Origin: Clostridiales bacterium
GTDB lineage: Bacteria > Bacillota_A > Clostridia > Oscillospirales > Oscillospiraceae
Length of the DNA: 8,219 nt
Direction of reading: 5' to 3'
Assembly: GCA_019417795.1 (NCBI GenBank)
Contig: DXUR01000098.1
Coordinates: 1-8,219, forward strand
Below are positions 1-5,747 of the stretch, piece after piece; the first letter of the stretch is position 1, and each line of letters begins with the position of its first letter. A program made the translations under genes and the position numbers. The notes under the pieces are model-generated. The model was not told where the DNA came from. It saw nothing but the letters and a program-made list of their open reading frames with translations, and did no database searches.

Positions 1-37
1 TGTAATCGCTGCGACGAAGGGCAGAGAGAAAAATTTG

Positions 38-154
38 TTAACGTGACTGTTGTGATTTTGCTTGTGGTGCGAGTTGTGGCTGCGGCGTAGGGGATTCTTC
101 TTTAGTTACAGCGGTGCGTTTTTTGAACCGCTGTTCGCGTCGATCCATGCGAGA
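38..154 (-). other. possible short ORF or -1 frame extension of the excisionase gene
   Basis: In the -1 frame relative to the excisionase gene there is an open stretch that starts at an internal ATG (about 154), covers the 3' end of that gene and stops with TAA at 38-40. It encodes a basic start (MDRREQRFKKR) followed by a Pro/Gln-rich tail ending in QAKSQQSR. It has no clear ribosome binding site of its own. The excisionase gene holds an in-frame A-AAA-AAC heptamer at 118-124, which would lead exactly into this frame if ribosomes slipped back by one base. It could be a frameshifted tail, a decayed 3' end, or chance. Nothing else recognisable lies in positions 1-105. Confidence 0.2.
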
Positions 155-327
155 AACTTATCCTTTGGGACAACGATCCGGCTGCCGATCTTGAGCGCGG
201 GGAAGCCGTCGCTGTGTGCCAGCTCGTAAGCGCCGGCGCGGGAGATCCCGAGCACCGCAGCGACCTCCGCGACGGAGAGCATCAGCGGCAGCTCGTCATA
301 GCTTGTGTAGGTGGAATGTTTCATCAT
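106..327 (-). CDS. excisionase-like small helix-turn-helix DNA-binding protein
   Basis: This 73-residue protein is almost entirely one excisionase/MerR-like winged-helix domain (HTH_17 type). The hallmark run is LSVAEVAAVLGISRAGAYEL at about residues 17-36, followed by the wing (FPALKIGSRIVVPKDKFLAWID, about 42-63). Proteins of this kind bind near the ends of integrative elements and direct the integrase towards excision, or act as small regulators. The start at 327 follows a purine-rich AGGAAAGGAAG; a second ATG lies one codon in. It is the last gene of a three-gene minus-strand cluster, 13 bases after the winged-helix gene. An integrase gene often follows such a protein and would lie beyond position 1. 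The family call is firm; the excision role is inferred from size and company. The last codons contain an A-AAA-AAC heptamer. Confidence 0.85.
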   Translation of the reverse strand: MMKHSTYTSYDELPLMLSVAEVAAVLGISRAGAYELAHSDGFPALKIGSRIVVPKDKFLAWIDANSGSKNAPL

Positions 328-340
328 TCGCTTCCTTTCC

Positions 341-754
341 TCATGCGCCGGGTAGCAGATCCATCGCGGACAGCTTGCGCTGAACTCGCTGCCGCTCTGC
401 TGCGCGCTCGACCGCAGATAGTTGGCGCGCGTGAAAGATTTCTACCGCTTCACGAATTGGTCTGAGGGTGTAGCGCAGGTTGCCGTTCTTCTTGATGCCG
501 GAACGCATCAGGACAGAGGTTGGCTCTGTGGAGACGAGACCTTTCTCTGCAAGCGCATCGACGTACCGCATGACCGTATTCTTTGCGCGGCCAACGGCAT
601 TGCCGATGGTGGTATAGCTCGGCCAGCATTGATAGGTGCTGCGGCTTTCAAGACATCGGAGATAGGCATACACCACGATCTCACTTGCGTCCAGCCCGAG
701 CGAGAAGATCTCGTTCGGCATAGTGAAATAGTTTTTGTTACTGAAATGATTCAT
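341..754 (-). CDS. winged-helix (HTH_36-like) DNA-binding protein of a mobile element
   Basis: This 137-residue protein begins with a segment (about 9-35, YFTMPNEIFSLGLDASEIVVYAYL) typical of replication-initiator-like and HTH_36 proteins on plasmids and integrative elements. A helix-turn-helix follows (about 45-75, PSYTTIGNAVGRAKNTVMRYVDAL) and then a wing (KKNGNLRYTL, about 88-97). The C-terminal 35 residues are a charged helix rich in Arg and Glu. It probably binds element DNA as a regulator or replication/partition accessory; which of these cannot be read from the sequence. The start at 754 has an AGGAGG seven bases upstream and overlaps the preceding gene by four bases (ATGA), so the two are probably translationally coupled. 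The excisionase-like gene follows after 13 bases. Confidence 0.8.
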   Translation of the reverse strand: MNHFSNKNYFTMPNEIFSLGLDASEIVVYAYLRCLESRSTYQCWPSYTTIGNAVGRAKNTVMRYVDALAEKGLVSTEPTSVLMRSGIKKNGNLRYTLRPIREAVEIFHARQLSAVERAAERQRVQRKLSAMDLLPGA

Positions 755-1101
755 GGGGTATCCTCCTGTTCGTCGGGATGGAAGAGTTGAATGAACTCTT
801 TTGCGGAATGGACGATACCAAATTCCTTGAGCTGCTGATAACGGATCAGGTCGCAGAGGGTGCGCAGACTGATCTCCGCATACTCCAGCAGCTTATCGGT
901 CGCCAGCATTTGCTGGTAGGCATCCAATTCAGTCGGCGCATCCGGAAATTGAAAGAAGGTGAGCAGTTCTTCTTCAGTTGGGACGCTGTCCGGTGCGTCA
1001 TGCTGCATCTCCTGGCGGATGTAGTCAATGACCTCTCGCTCGACTTGGGATGTCAGGAAATGCAGCAGCTGTTCGTTTTGCTCGGATGGATTCATGGTCA
1101 T
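751..1101 (-). CDS. hypothetical acidic 116-residue protein of the element's regulatory cluster
   Basis: I do not recognise this family. The 116 residues are acidic and appear largely helical, with no membrane segment, signal peptide or obvious catalytic motif. The middle (about 40-60) is rich in Glu, Phe and Pro, and the C-terminal half (EYAEISLRTLCDLIRYQQLKEF, about 73-94) looks like an amphipathic helical bundle. The chosen start at 1101 has AGGAG five bases upstream; an ATG two codons later is also possible. The gene is first in a cluster with the winged-helix gene (4-base overlap) and the excisionase-like gene, so it belongs to the mobile element's accessory or regulatory set. It lies after the terminator of the sigma-like gene and should have its own promoter between 1102 and 1223, where I see no convincing -35/-10 pair. 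Confidence 0.7.
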   Translation of the reverse strand: MTMNPSEQNEQLLHFLTSQVEREVIDYIRQEMQHDAPDSVPTEEELLTFFQFPDAPTELDAYQQMLATDKLLEYAEISLRTLCDLIRYQQLKEFGIVHSAKEFIQLFHPDEQEDTP

Positions 1102-1179
1102 ACACGCTCCTTGTGTTCAGGTGAGACGATCGTGACTGCGGCCAACTCAGTCGGAAAATTTGTCTCTCACTGATAAGGA

Positions 1180-1190
1180 CACTCAGAGTG
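1180..1190. promoter_or_regulatory. short palindrome, possible operator
   Basis: CACTC-A-GAGTG is a perfect 5+5 palindrome in the 140-base gap between the sigma-like gene's terminator and the 116-residue gene. A position upstream of the three-gene cluster would suit an operator for one of the element's DNA-binding proteins. It is short enough to occur by chance. Confidence 0.2.
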
Positions 1191-1223
1191 CATTTGTAAA
1201 CCGGAAAACAGAAAATTTTTCAA

Positions 1224-1267
1224 AAAAGCTGGGAAGCCCTGTCATGAGACAGAGCTTCCCAGCTTTT
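1224..1267 (-). terminator. intrinsic terminator overlapping the 3' end of the sigma-like gene
   Basis: AAAAGCTGGGAAGC (1224-1237) pairs perfectly with GCTTCCCAGCTTTT (1254-1267). The stem continues after one mismatch with CTGTC/GACAG and closes on a four-base loop. On the minus strand the stem is followed by a run of T (TTTTTT then GAAAAATTTTC), the classic Rho-independent form. The stop codon of the sigma-like gene lies inside the hairpin, and the last codons (KLGSSVS) form one arm. It should isolate the sigma-like gene from the 116-residue gene downstream. Confidence 0.85.
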
Positions 1268-1631
1268 CATGTAGCTTTTTCAGTCGCTTTGATACCGCCA
1301 TTCTGGAGATGCCGTAGATCTGACCGATCTCATCCATCGTCAGCTCACCGCTGTATCGGAGGGAGAGCAGGTCCTGACCTTGCACGTCCAGTTCCGCAAT
1401 GGCTCCCCGCAGATTTTCAAGCCGGAGGTTCCTGAGCACCGCATCCTCCACGGGACGCTTGACGCAATCCGAACCGGACAGCACCGTTTCAAACTCACTT
1501 TTACTCAGGTGCCTTGCGTCCTGCTTCTCCTGCGCCTGTTCCCGTTTTCGATCCTGCTCAAGGAAGTCTGCGACCTCCTTTGGCACCGATACTTGCTCAC
1601 CATTGTAGACGATAACGACGTTGTCGTTCAT
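1242..1631 (-). CDS. sigma-70 region 4-like protein of a mobile element
   Basis: This 129-residue protein (start at 1631, MNDNVVIVYNGEQVSVP) has a charged Glu/Gln/Lys linker at about 24-45 and a C-terminal helix-turn-helix matching sigma-70 region 4 (about 70-123). In that domain the segments LRGAIAELDVQGQDLLSLRY, ELTMDEIGQIYGISRMAVSK and RLKKLHEKL correspond to the domain's helices. A region 2 that would bind core polymerase and the -10 element is absent, so this is not a full sigma factor. Short region-4-only proteins are common on clostridial conjugative elements, where they act as regulators or part of split sigma factors. The start has AGGA six to eight bases upstream, in preference to an in-frame ATG at 1667. 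The start overlaps the stop of the 41-residue ORF (ATGA). Its C-terminal codons double as one arm of the terminator. Confidence 0.8.
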   Translation of the reverse strand: MNDNVVIVYNGEQVSVPKEVADFLEQDRKREQAQEKQDARHLSKSEFETVLSGSDCVKRPVEDAVLRNLRLENLRGAIAELDVQGQDLLSLRYSGELTMDEIGQIYGISRMAVSKRLKKLHEKLGSSVS

Positions 1632-1753
1632 TTGTGTCCTTTCCGCTTTCGACGGAAGGGTACACACCCGCGCTGCCGGTACAGCGCCAAAAACTGTCGA
1701 CCTTCATGGAACTTCCTGCGTACAGGGTGGTCATAATGCCCTACGGGGTCCAT
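1628..1753 (-). CDS. 41-residue basic ORF coupled to the sigma-like gene
   Basis: This small ORF runs from ATG at 1751-1753 to TGA at 1628-1630 and fills the leader between the promoter and the sigma-like gene. The product starts MDPVGHYDHPVRRKFHEG and ends RRKRKGHK: strongly basic, with one Cys (about residue 30), no membrane segment and several aromatic residues. I know no family for it. The main support is its position: its stop overlaps the sigma-like ATG as ATGA, the usual sign of translational coupling, and an in-frame TGA sits four codons upstream of its ATG. Its own ribosome binding site is weak (AGG about six bases upstream). It could be a small nucleic-acid-binding protein, a leader ORF that controls translation of the sigma-like gene, or a remnant of a larger gene. 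Confidence 0.5.
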   Translation of the reverse strand: MDPVGHYDHPVRRKFHEGRQFLALYRQRGCVPFRRKRKGHK

Positions 1754-1760
1754 GAACGCC

Positions 1761-1788
1761 TGAGGTCACACTTACGGTGTGGACCTCA
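1761..1788 (-). promoter_or_regulatory. stable hairpin in the 5' leader of the sigma-like operon
   Basis: TGAGGTCACAC and GTGTGGACCTCA form an 11-bp stem with one bulged base and a five-base loop (TTACG). It lies between the predicted transcription start (about 1818) and the start of the 41-residue ORF at 1753. There is no T-run after it, so it is not a standard terminator. It could be an operator for a dimeric repressor or an RNA element that affects translation. Confidence 0.45.
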
Positions 1789-1824
1789 CCGGAAAGCCGC
1801 GAGATTTGGCTTTCGCCTGTTACC

Positions 1825-1853
1825 AATATAAAGTGAACGCGGAGGATTGTCAA
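1825..1853 (-). promoter_or_regulatory. strong sigma-A-type promoter for the 41-residue ORF and sigma-like gene
   Basis: On the minus strand a perfect -35 TTGACA (1848-1853) is followed by a 17-base spacer and a -10 TATATT (1825-1830, five of six consensus bases). Transcription would start near 1818, about 65 bases upstream of the 41-residue ORF. The -35 overlaps the last codons of the decayed Lrp-type frame, consistent with that frame being non-functional. Confidence 0.75.
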
Positions 1854-2140
1854 GGTAAGGCCGGCAGCGCAAAGGCAGGGGACGCCGTGCGCGGCGCCCC
1901 TGCTGAGTTGTAATAGAGTGAATATAGACTCACTACTGTGCGATTGGTCGGATCGACTTTTTCAAACACGGTCTGCAATTCGATTGAGGTCCTTGAATCT
2001 CCGAAGGTCCTGACCCTGCTGACAAGAGCGTCCAGCGTTTTCACATCAGGAACTGCAAAACACAACAGGACATTAAAGTTGCCGACCATGTGATAGAATG
2101 CCATGATCTCGGGCATCTGCACACAGAAGTCACAAAGCAT
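1850..2140 (-). pseudogene. fragment of an Lrp/AsnC-family regulator (effector-binding half only)
   Basis: Residues about 8-63 of this 96-residue frame (MPEIMAFYHMVGNFNVLLCFAVP, then DVKTLDALVSRVRTF and RTSIELQTVFEKV) match the RAM/AsnC C-terminal domain, including the usual xxP-E-I-xx-xxxxxG-xxD/N-xLLxxxVP pattern and the closing R-T-x-S/T-I-x-L strand. The N-terminal helix-turn-helix that should precede it is missing. The same frame has TAA and TAG stops just upstream, and the preceding DNA belongs to a different broken gene. The last 30 or so residues, over a GC-rich hairpin, look like non-coding read-through. It is therefore a truncated relic; a free-standing RAM domain protein is possible but no ribosome binding site supports it. 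Confidence 0.55.
1875..1903. other. GC-rich hairpin
   Basis: GCAGGGG-A-CGCCG (1875-1887) pairs with CGGCGCCCCTGC (1892-1903) around a TGCG loop, giving a 12-bp stem with one bulged A. No T-run follows on either strand, so it is not a clean intrinsic terminator. It may be the decayed terminator of the former Lrp-type gene. Confidence 0.4.
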
Positions 2141-2482
2141 AGGATACCCGGCAGCTTGTGGTATCGAGTAAAGAGACTATTAGAATCTCCAACGGCGGCT
2201 ATAATGACTTTTTGGATGCAATCAACGTTTTCACTCCAAGGTGTTTCCCTTAAAGCGCCTTCGCCTCTTATCGTTAATACTCCGCCTTTTAGTTCCCACT
2301 CAATGCCATCAATGGTTCAGCTATCTTCACTTTCCGCTTCTGCGCCGTTATGAGTTGAGCTATCTGTTGGCCGTTCATGGCGCTCTCACAGCCAATGCAG
2401 AAAAAATCCCTATTACAAGCAGAGACCCCAAAAAGAATGCCTTTTTCATACGATTATCTCTACTTTCAAGAGACGCAGCCAT
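2141..2482 (-). pseudogene. broken 5' end of a secreted lipoprotein with a BspA-type leucine-rich region
   Basis: From ATG at 2480-2482 (GGAG eight bases upstream) a 35-residue frame encodes a textbook signal peptide: charged start, MKKAFFLG at the internal Met (2449), hydrophobic core LLVIGIFSALA, then a stop (2375-2377). A one-base shift at this point gives a low-complexity linker (PTDSSTHNGAEAESEDS), as expected after a lipidated Cys. A TGA follows, and then GIEWELKGGVLTIRGEGAL, PWSENVDCIQKVIIAAVGD. That stretch has the pattern W-x-L-x-x-G-x-L-T-I-x-G-x-G-A, then PW, then I-x-K-V-x-I, that opens many BspA/LRR_5 cell-surface repeats. The lesions are thus one frameshift at the lipobox, one stop, and loss of all that lies downstream of about 2140. 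The family call comes from the motif pattern only. Confidence 0.6.
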
Positions 2483-2562
2483 GAGTAAAACTCCAAAAGA
2501 GTAGTAATTGCAATGGTTCCCAGACATGGCTTCAACCGAAAATCATTCCATTGATATAGAAA

Positions 2563-2623
2563 GCGGAGCCCCTTTTTGGTAAAATTGACTTGAGAGAAAA
2601 CCAACCAGAAAGGGGCTGACCGC
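2563..2623. repeat. imperfect inverted repeat at the left edge of the transposase-like remnant
   Basis: GCGG-AGCCCCTTT (2563-2575) pairs with AAAGGGGCT-GA-CCGC (2609-2623), and TTGGT (2576-2580) pairs with ACCAA (2600-2604). The result is a long interrupted stem just before the plus-strand reading frame. It could be the end of an insertion sequence. It could also hide the start region of the transposase from transcripts that enter from outside, as is known for several IS families. Confidence 0.45.
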
Positions 2624-2763
2624 TATCTACCGACAGGAAATCATTCAGGATGTGACGCTGTTTACATCCCAAAGCGCCGCCATGTTTTACGACAAGCTTT
2701 TCAGCAGCTTGGACTTCACGCTGCCCAGGGCGGCAACCGGTATGTTCAATATACTTTTGCAGG
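2616..2763 (+). pseudogene. 5' fragment of a probable insertion-sequence transposase
   Basis: The plus-strand frame starting near 2616 reads LTAIYRQEIIQDVTLFTSQ, AAMFYDKLFSSLDFTLPR, TGMFNILLQANPFL. It has the composition of a genuine globular N-terminus, unlike the minus-strand frame over the same bases. It resembles the start of gut-clostridial IS transposases as I recall them, but I cannot confirm the family. There is no ATG; CTG at 2616 sits directly behind AGAAAGGGG, so the original start may be mutated. The frame stays open to TAA at 2802-2804, but that part lies inside the ATPase gene, so real homology should end by about 2763. Only some 50 residues remain of what would usually be 400 or more. 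Confidence 0.4.
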
Positions 2764-3441
2764 CTAATCCATTTCTCGATACCGCGCCGCGATTTCTTCT
2801 GTAATCGGCAGAAGCTGACAATCTTCAAGCGAATACACCTGATCGCATAACTGCTCAATATCCTTATAATGGTGTGAAGTCAGAAAAATGGTCTTGCCTT
2901 CTGCTTTCAGCATACGGATGATTGTCTTTACATCCTCATAGGTTTTGTAGTCCAGCGCGTTAAAAGGCTCATCCAAAATCAGAATATCCTGCCCCTCCAT
3001 AATCGCCTGTGCAAGCCCCAATTTCTGCTTCATGCCAAGAGAATAATTGTCTACTTTCGTTTTATTATCAGGGTCAAGCCCCACTTTGCTCATGGCCTGT
3101 CGGATTTCTTTTTCTCCAATTTTCCCTTGAATGTCCGCAAGGAATTTCAGATTTTGAAAACCATTGTAAATACCGATAAAGCCAGGGGAATTGATAAATA
3201 CTCCCAAACTTTCGGGGAAGTCGCAGCCATTTTTACCAAGCTGGTTTCCGCGCACATATACGCTGCCCTGATCTGGCTTCTCAAAGCCGCATATAATCTT
3301 GAACAGCACCGACTTTCCGCTGCCGTTAGCGCCAACCAAACCAACAGTTGTTCCCTGTTCTACAGGCAGGGAAATATTCTGAAGAATTGCCCTGCCGCTA
3401 AAACTTTTTGATACATTTTTCACTTCAATATATGAACTCAT
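2764..3441 (-). CDS. ABC transporter ATP-binding protein (BcrA/LanF type)
   Basis: This 225-residue ATPase would power the two membrane proteins encoded just upstream. Visible motifs are Walker A GANGSGKS (37-44), signature YSLGMKQK (133-140), Walker B ILILDEPF (153-160) with catalytic Glu158, D-loop NALD (161-164) and the switch His in LTSHH (190). The region where the Q-loop should be reads NSPGFIGIYNG (84-94) with no Gln, as in the bacitracin and lantibiotic immunity ATPases (BcrA, LanF). The start at 3441 has AGGAGG seven bases upstream; an in-frame extension to 3618 only reads back through the permease gene. It follows the large permease by 11 bases and is the last gene of the operon. 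Export of, or immunity to, a peptide antibiotic is the most likely role; the exact substrate is unknown. Confidence 0.9.
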   Translation of the reverse strand: MSSYIEVKNVSKSFSGRAILQNISLPVEQGTTVGLVGANGSGKSVLFKIICGFEKPDQGSVYVRGNQLGKNGCDFPESLGVFINSPGFIGIYNGFQNLKFLADIQGKIGEKEIRQAMSKVGLDPDNKTKVDNYSLGMKQKLGLAQAIMEGQDILILDEPFNALDYKTYEDVKTIIRMLKAEGKTIFLTSHHYKDIEQLCDQVYSLEDCQLLPITEEIAARYREMD

Positions 3442-3452
3442 ATTCTGTCCTC

Positions 3453-4952
3453 CTAATTCAATATTTTCTTGTAGCCCCACATAAGAATTCCTGCAATCAT
3501 CAGCGTTAAAATAGCGGCCTCTATACCAAAGGCGGACACAGCGGAAATTCCAATTCCCGGTTCCACAACAGAAATTCTTGTCAGGCTGGAAAGGCCAAAG
3601 GGCGAATAAGCTACCCAATTCCCCGGAAGGATACAGAGCAGATTTCCCGCCACTAACACAAGGAAACCGATTGTAACTTGTCTTGTGGCAATGTAGATGC
3701 CGAGCACAATCAGATATTGCACCAATATATCAAGGCACTTCATTAAAACCGCATAGAGCATAAGCCTGAAAGAAACGATTGTTAATCCAGTGCTGAATAG
3801 GGATGCCCCTATAAGGCCAGCCATAAGCCAAAAGAATGCATATATTATGAGAAATTTTGTACTGACTGATAAGATCCCCTTCACTAAATGTCTACGGCTT
3901 TTTGCACGCACAGAAATAAAAATAGATTGTCCGTTTACCGTATGTTCCACAAAAGCTGCCAGCAGGTATAGCGGTACACCGCTGGTAATAAGCATTTCCA
4001 GAAATGGGAACACCTGAAAATATCCTGTTCCGTGTCCCGCAAACAGCGAATATATCCATTCTGCGTCGGATTCTGCGGCGCCATATCCCAGCCCTTTATA
4101 AAGCGTAATTCCAACCACAACGGCCAGAAGAATCAGAATATTGCGTTTCGTCATCAGCTCATAGGAATAGTACGCGGCAATACCGTGACATTTCAGGCGA
4201 AGTTGGGGCAAATGCCCCCGCCATGCGAACCGTACAGAAAACATAATTGTCAGCATGAATAGCAGCAGCGTGAATCCTGTACTCCATGGACGAGCAGGCT
4301 CTCCAAAATTGTGGTGTAAAATCAGCAAATGATTAAAACTCGTCAGCGGAATATTTTGAATTGCCGGAAGCTTGATCCACACAGCCGAGAGGACATAAAG
4401 AACGATTACAATTCGGATCGTCCACTTTCTCCCAGTGAAATGTCCAATCCACATACAGATTCCAAATATCAGCCAACTTCCAATAAGCTGATAGAGGGTA
4501 AAACAGACAAATGCCTGCAAGGGACTGGCAAAAAGCTGTTCCAGAGTGGAAAATAACTCGGCTTCCATTGCACCCGCAGCAAGGTTCCATTCGTTGCCTA
4601 AAGGTAATCCTATACCAGACAGAAGAATTGCCCCAGTTTGAACAGCCGTCAGAATGACTGCAATCAAACCGACCCCAATCCATTTTTTCAGAAAATAAGA
4701 ATGGTAACTTTGAAACCGTAAGATTACTGGCTCTCCATCGTCATCAATAAAGGAAAAGCAGCTTAACAGTACAATCGGCAGCACAAAATAGGTCAGATAG
4801 TAATGGTCTGATACCGCCGACAAGATGTGCCGCTCGTATGCAATACCTCCGTTTAACCTCCCGCTGATGGAAAAAAGTATACATCCGGTAAATAGGGCAA
4901 GCGACTTTCCATATCCCCACAAACGGAGATTCTTTCTGATAAGCGCAATCAT
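3453..4952 (-). CDS. double-length ABC-2-type permease (two fused membrane halves)
   Basis: This 499-residue integral membrane protein has about 12 hydrophobic segments and no signal peptide or large soluble domain. It divides into two similar halves: residues 1-245, and about 260-499, which restarts with YYSYELMTKRNILILL. Each half has a membrane segment, a short polar loop and a basic re-entry motif: FVLPIVLLSCFSFIDDDGEP then ILRFQSYHSYFLKKW (56-91), and GVPLYLLAAFVEHTVNGQ then IFISVRAKSRRHLVKG (325-359). The separate 251-residue permease has the same pattern once. Typical LanE/LanG and BcrB permeases are about 200-260 residues, so this looks like a fusion or internal duplication. The start at 4952 has AGGAG six bases upstream, nine bases after the first permease. 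It should pair with the downstream ATPase to export a peptide or hydrophobic compound. Confidence 0.8.
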   Translation of the reverse strand: MIALIRKNLRLWGYGKSLALFTGCILFSISGRLNGGIAYERHILSAVSDHYYLTYFVLPIVLLSCFSFIDDDGEPVILRFQSYHSYFLKKWIGVGLIAVILTAVQTGAILLSGIGLPLGNEWNLAAGAMEAELFSTLEQLFASPLQAFVCFTLYQLIGSWLIFGICMWIGHFTGRKWTIRIVIVLYVLSAVWIKLPAIQNIPLTSFNHLLILHHNFGEPARPWSTGFTLLLFMLTIMFSVRFAWRGHLPQLRLKCHGIAAYYSYELMTKRNILILLAVVVGITLYKGLGYGAAESDAEWIYSLFAGHGTGYFQVFPFLEMLITSGVPLYLLAAFVEHTVNGQSIFISVRAKSRRHLVKGILSVSTKFLIIYAFFWLMAGLIGASLFSTGLTIVSFRLMLYAVLMKCLDILVQYLIVLGIYIATRQVTIGFLVLVAGNLLCILPGNWVAYSPFGLSSLTRISVVEPGIGISAVSAFGIEAAILTLMIAGILMWGYKKILN

Positions 4953-4961
4953 AACGGACTC

Positions 4962-5717
4962 CTAAATGGTTACGATAGCATTTTTCTTAGAAAGGAGAAA
5001 CGCTGTCAGGCCAATCACAATGCTTAAAACGATTGGGCCAAAGAAGAAAGAGAAGATTGACACGACCTCTGGATTGACTGTTGTGGGATCAAAAGCTACG
5101 ACCAGCCGCAGTCTCTCCAGGCAGAGAATAGCCAGGACAAAATTTTCTAAAATGGAATACATAAACGGCCCGGTAAGGATTACAAAAATGTTCTTGCAGT
5201 ATAAAGCGAGGACAAATCCGAAGGTCATTACAAAAAGGCTGACTATGCCTCTCCAAAGGGACAGGGCAACTGCATATAACAGCGGGGTCTTTATAAATGC
5301 GTTTTCAAATATATGACTAAACGGATTTTCAACAAAAGGAACCACTGGCGGTTTCACATAGAGGGCAAACACCGCCGATAGTATATAAGGAATCACAATA
5401 ATATAAAGGGTTCCCAGCGCATATGCAATCCATTTGGCAGTCAGGTACTTCTTAATTTTCACTCGCGGCATGACATAGAGCAGGAAGTTGTTTTTGCGCT
5501 CGTAATACAAATTCCAGCATAGCGGCACCACAACAAACAGCGGATAAAGCAGAGAAAACAGTTCTGTTCCAACTTCCCATGCCTCTAAATCGTAGTGCAG
5601 TACATAGTTTTGGTAAATTGTGCAGGACAACACACCCATGGCGATTGCCAGAAGAACCGTTGTCAATAGCACCGGCAGAAAAACTTTTTTCCACTCATTT
5701 CTCACAAGGCCTATCAT
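4962..5717 (-). CDS. ABC-2-type permease (LanE/BcrB-like)
   Basis: This 251-residue protein has about six membrane segments (roughly 13-33, 51-71, 95-120, 147-172, 177-199, 220-243). The cytoplasmic segment after the second, LCWNLYYERKNNFLLYVMPRVKIKKYLTAKW (66-96), is typical of ABC-2 permeases of the lantibiotic/bacitracin group. The N-terminus MIGLVRNEWKKVF is the usual amphipathic start of this family. The start must be the ATG at 5717 because an in-frame TGA lies two codons upstream; AGGG is about 11 bases upstream, rather far. It is the first gene of the three-gene exporter operon, behind a well-formed promoter at 5748-5776, and its TAG stop is part of the ribosome binding site (TAGGAG) of the next gene. 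Substrate unknown; a peptide is likely given the neighbouring sensor pair. Confidence 0.85.
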   Translation of the reverse strand: MIGLVRNEWKKVFLPVLLTTVLLAIAMGVLSCTIYQNYVLHYDLEAWEVGTELFSLLYPLFVVVPLCWNLYYERKNNFLLYVMPRVKIKKYLTAKWIAYALGTLYIIVIPYILSAVFALYVKPPVVPFVENPFSHIFENAFIKTPLLYAVALSLWRGIVSLFVMTFGFVLALYCKNIFVILTGPFMYSILENFVLAILCLERLRLVVAFDPTTVNPEVVSIFSFFFGPIVLSIVIGLTAFLLSKKNAIVTI

Positions 5718-5747
5718 ATTTCATTCATCCCTTTCTTTGTTTTTTCC

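Noticed and set aside
422..790. Plus-strand frames opposite the three-gene cluster at 106-1101
   Set aside because: These are shadows of GC-rich minus-strand genes that have good ribosome binding sites, overlaps and family matches.
1102..1223. A promoter for the 116-residue gene (TTTACA with TATCAG)
   Set aside because: The spacer would be 19 bases and the -10 match is poor; no better pair was seen, so no promoter is reported.
2161..2256. A plus-strand frame reading SSKETIRISNGGYNDFLDAINV
   Set aside because: It looks protein-like but lies exactly opposite the leucine-rich surface-protein signature, lacks a start codon and a ribosome binding site, and stops soon after.
2532..2858. A 108-codon minus-strand frame overlapping the end of the ATPase gene
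   Set aside because: It is antisense to the transposase-like frame and overlaps the ATPase 3' end in another frame; the product has no protein-like pattern and no ribosome binding site.
3442..3618. An N-terminal extension of the ATPase to 3618
   Set aside because: It would read through the 3' end of the permease gene; the ATG at 3441 has an ideal AGGAGG and matches the family's normal start.
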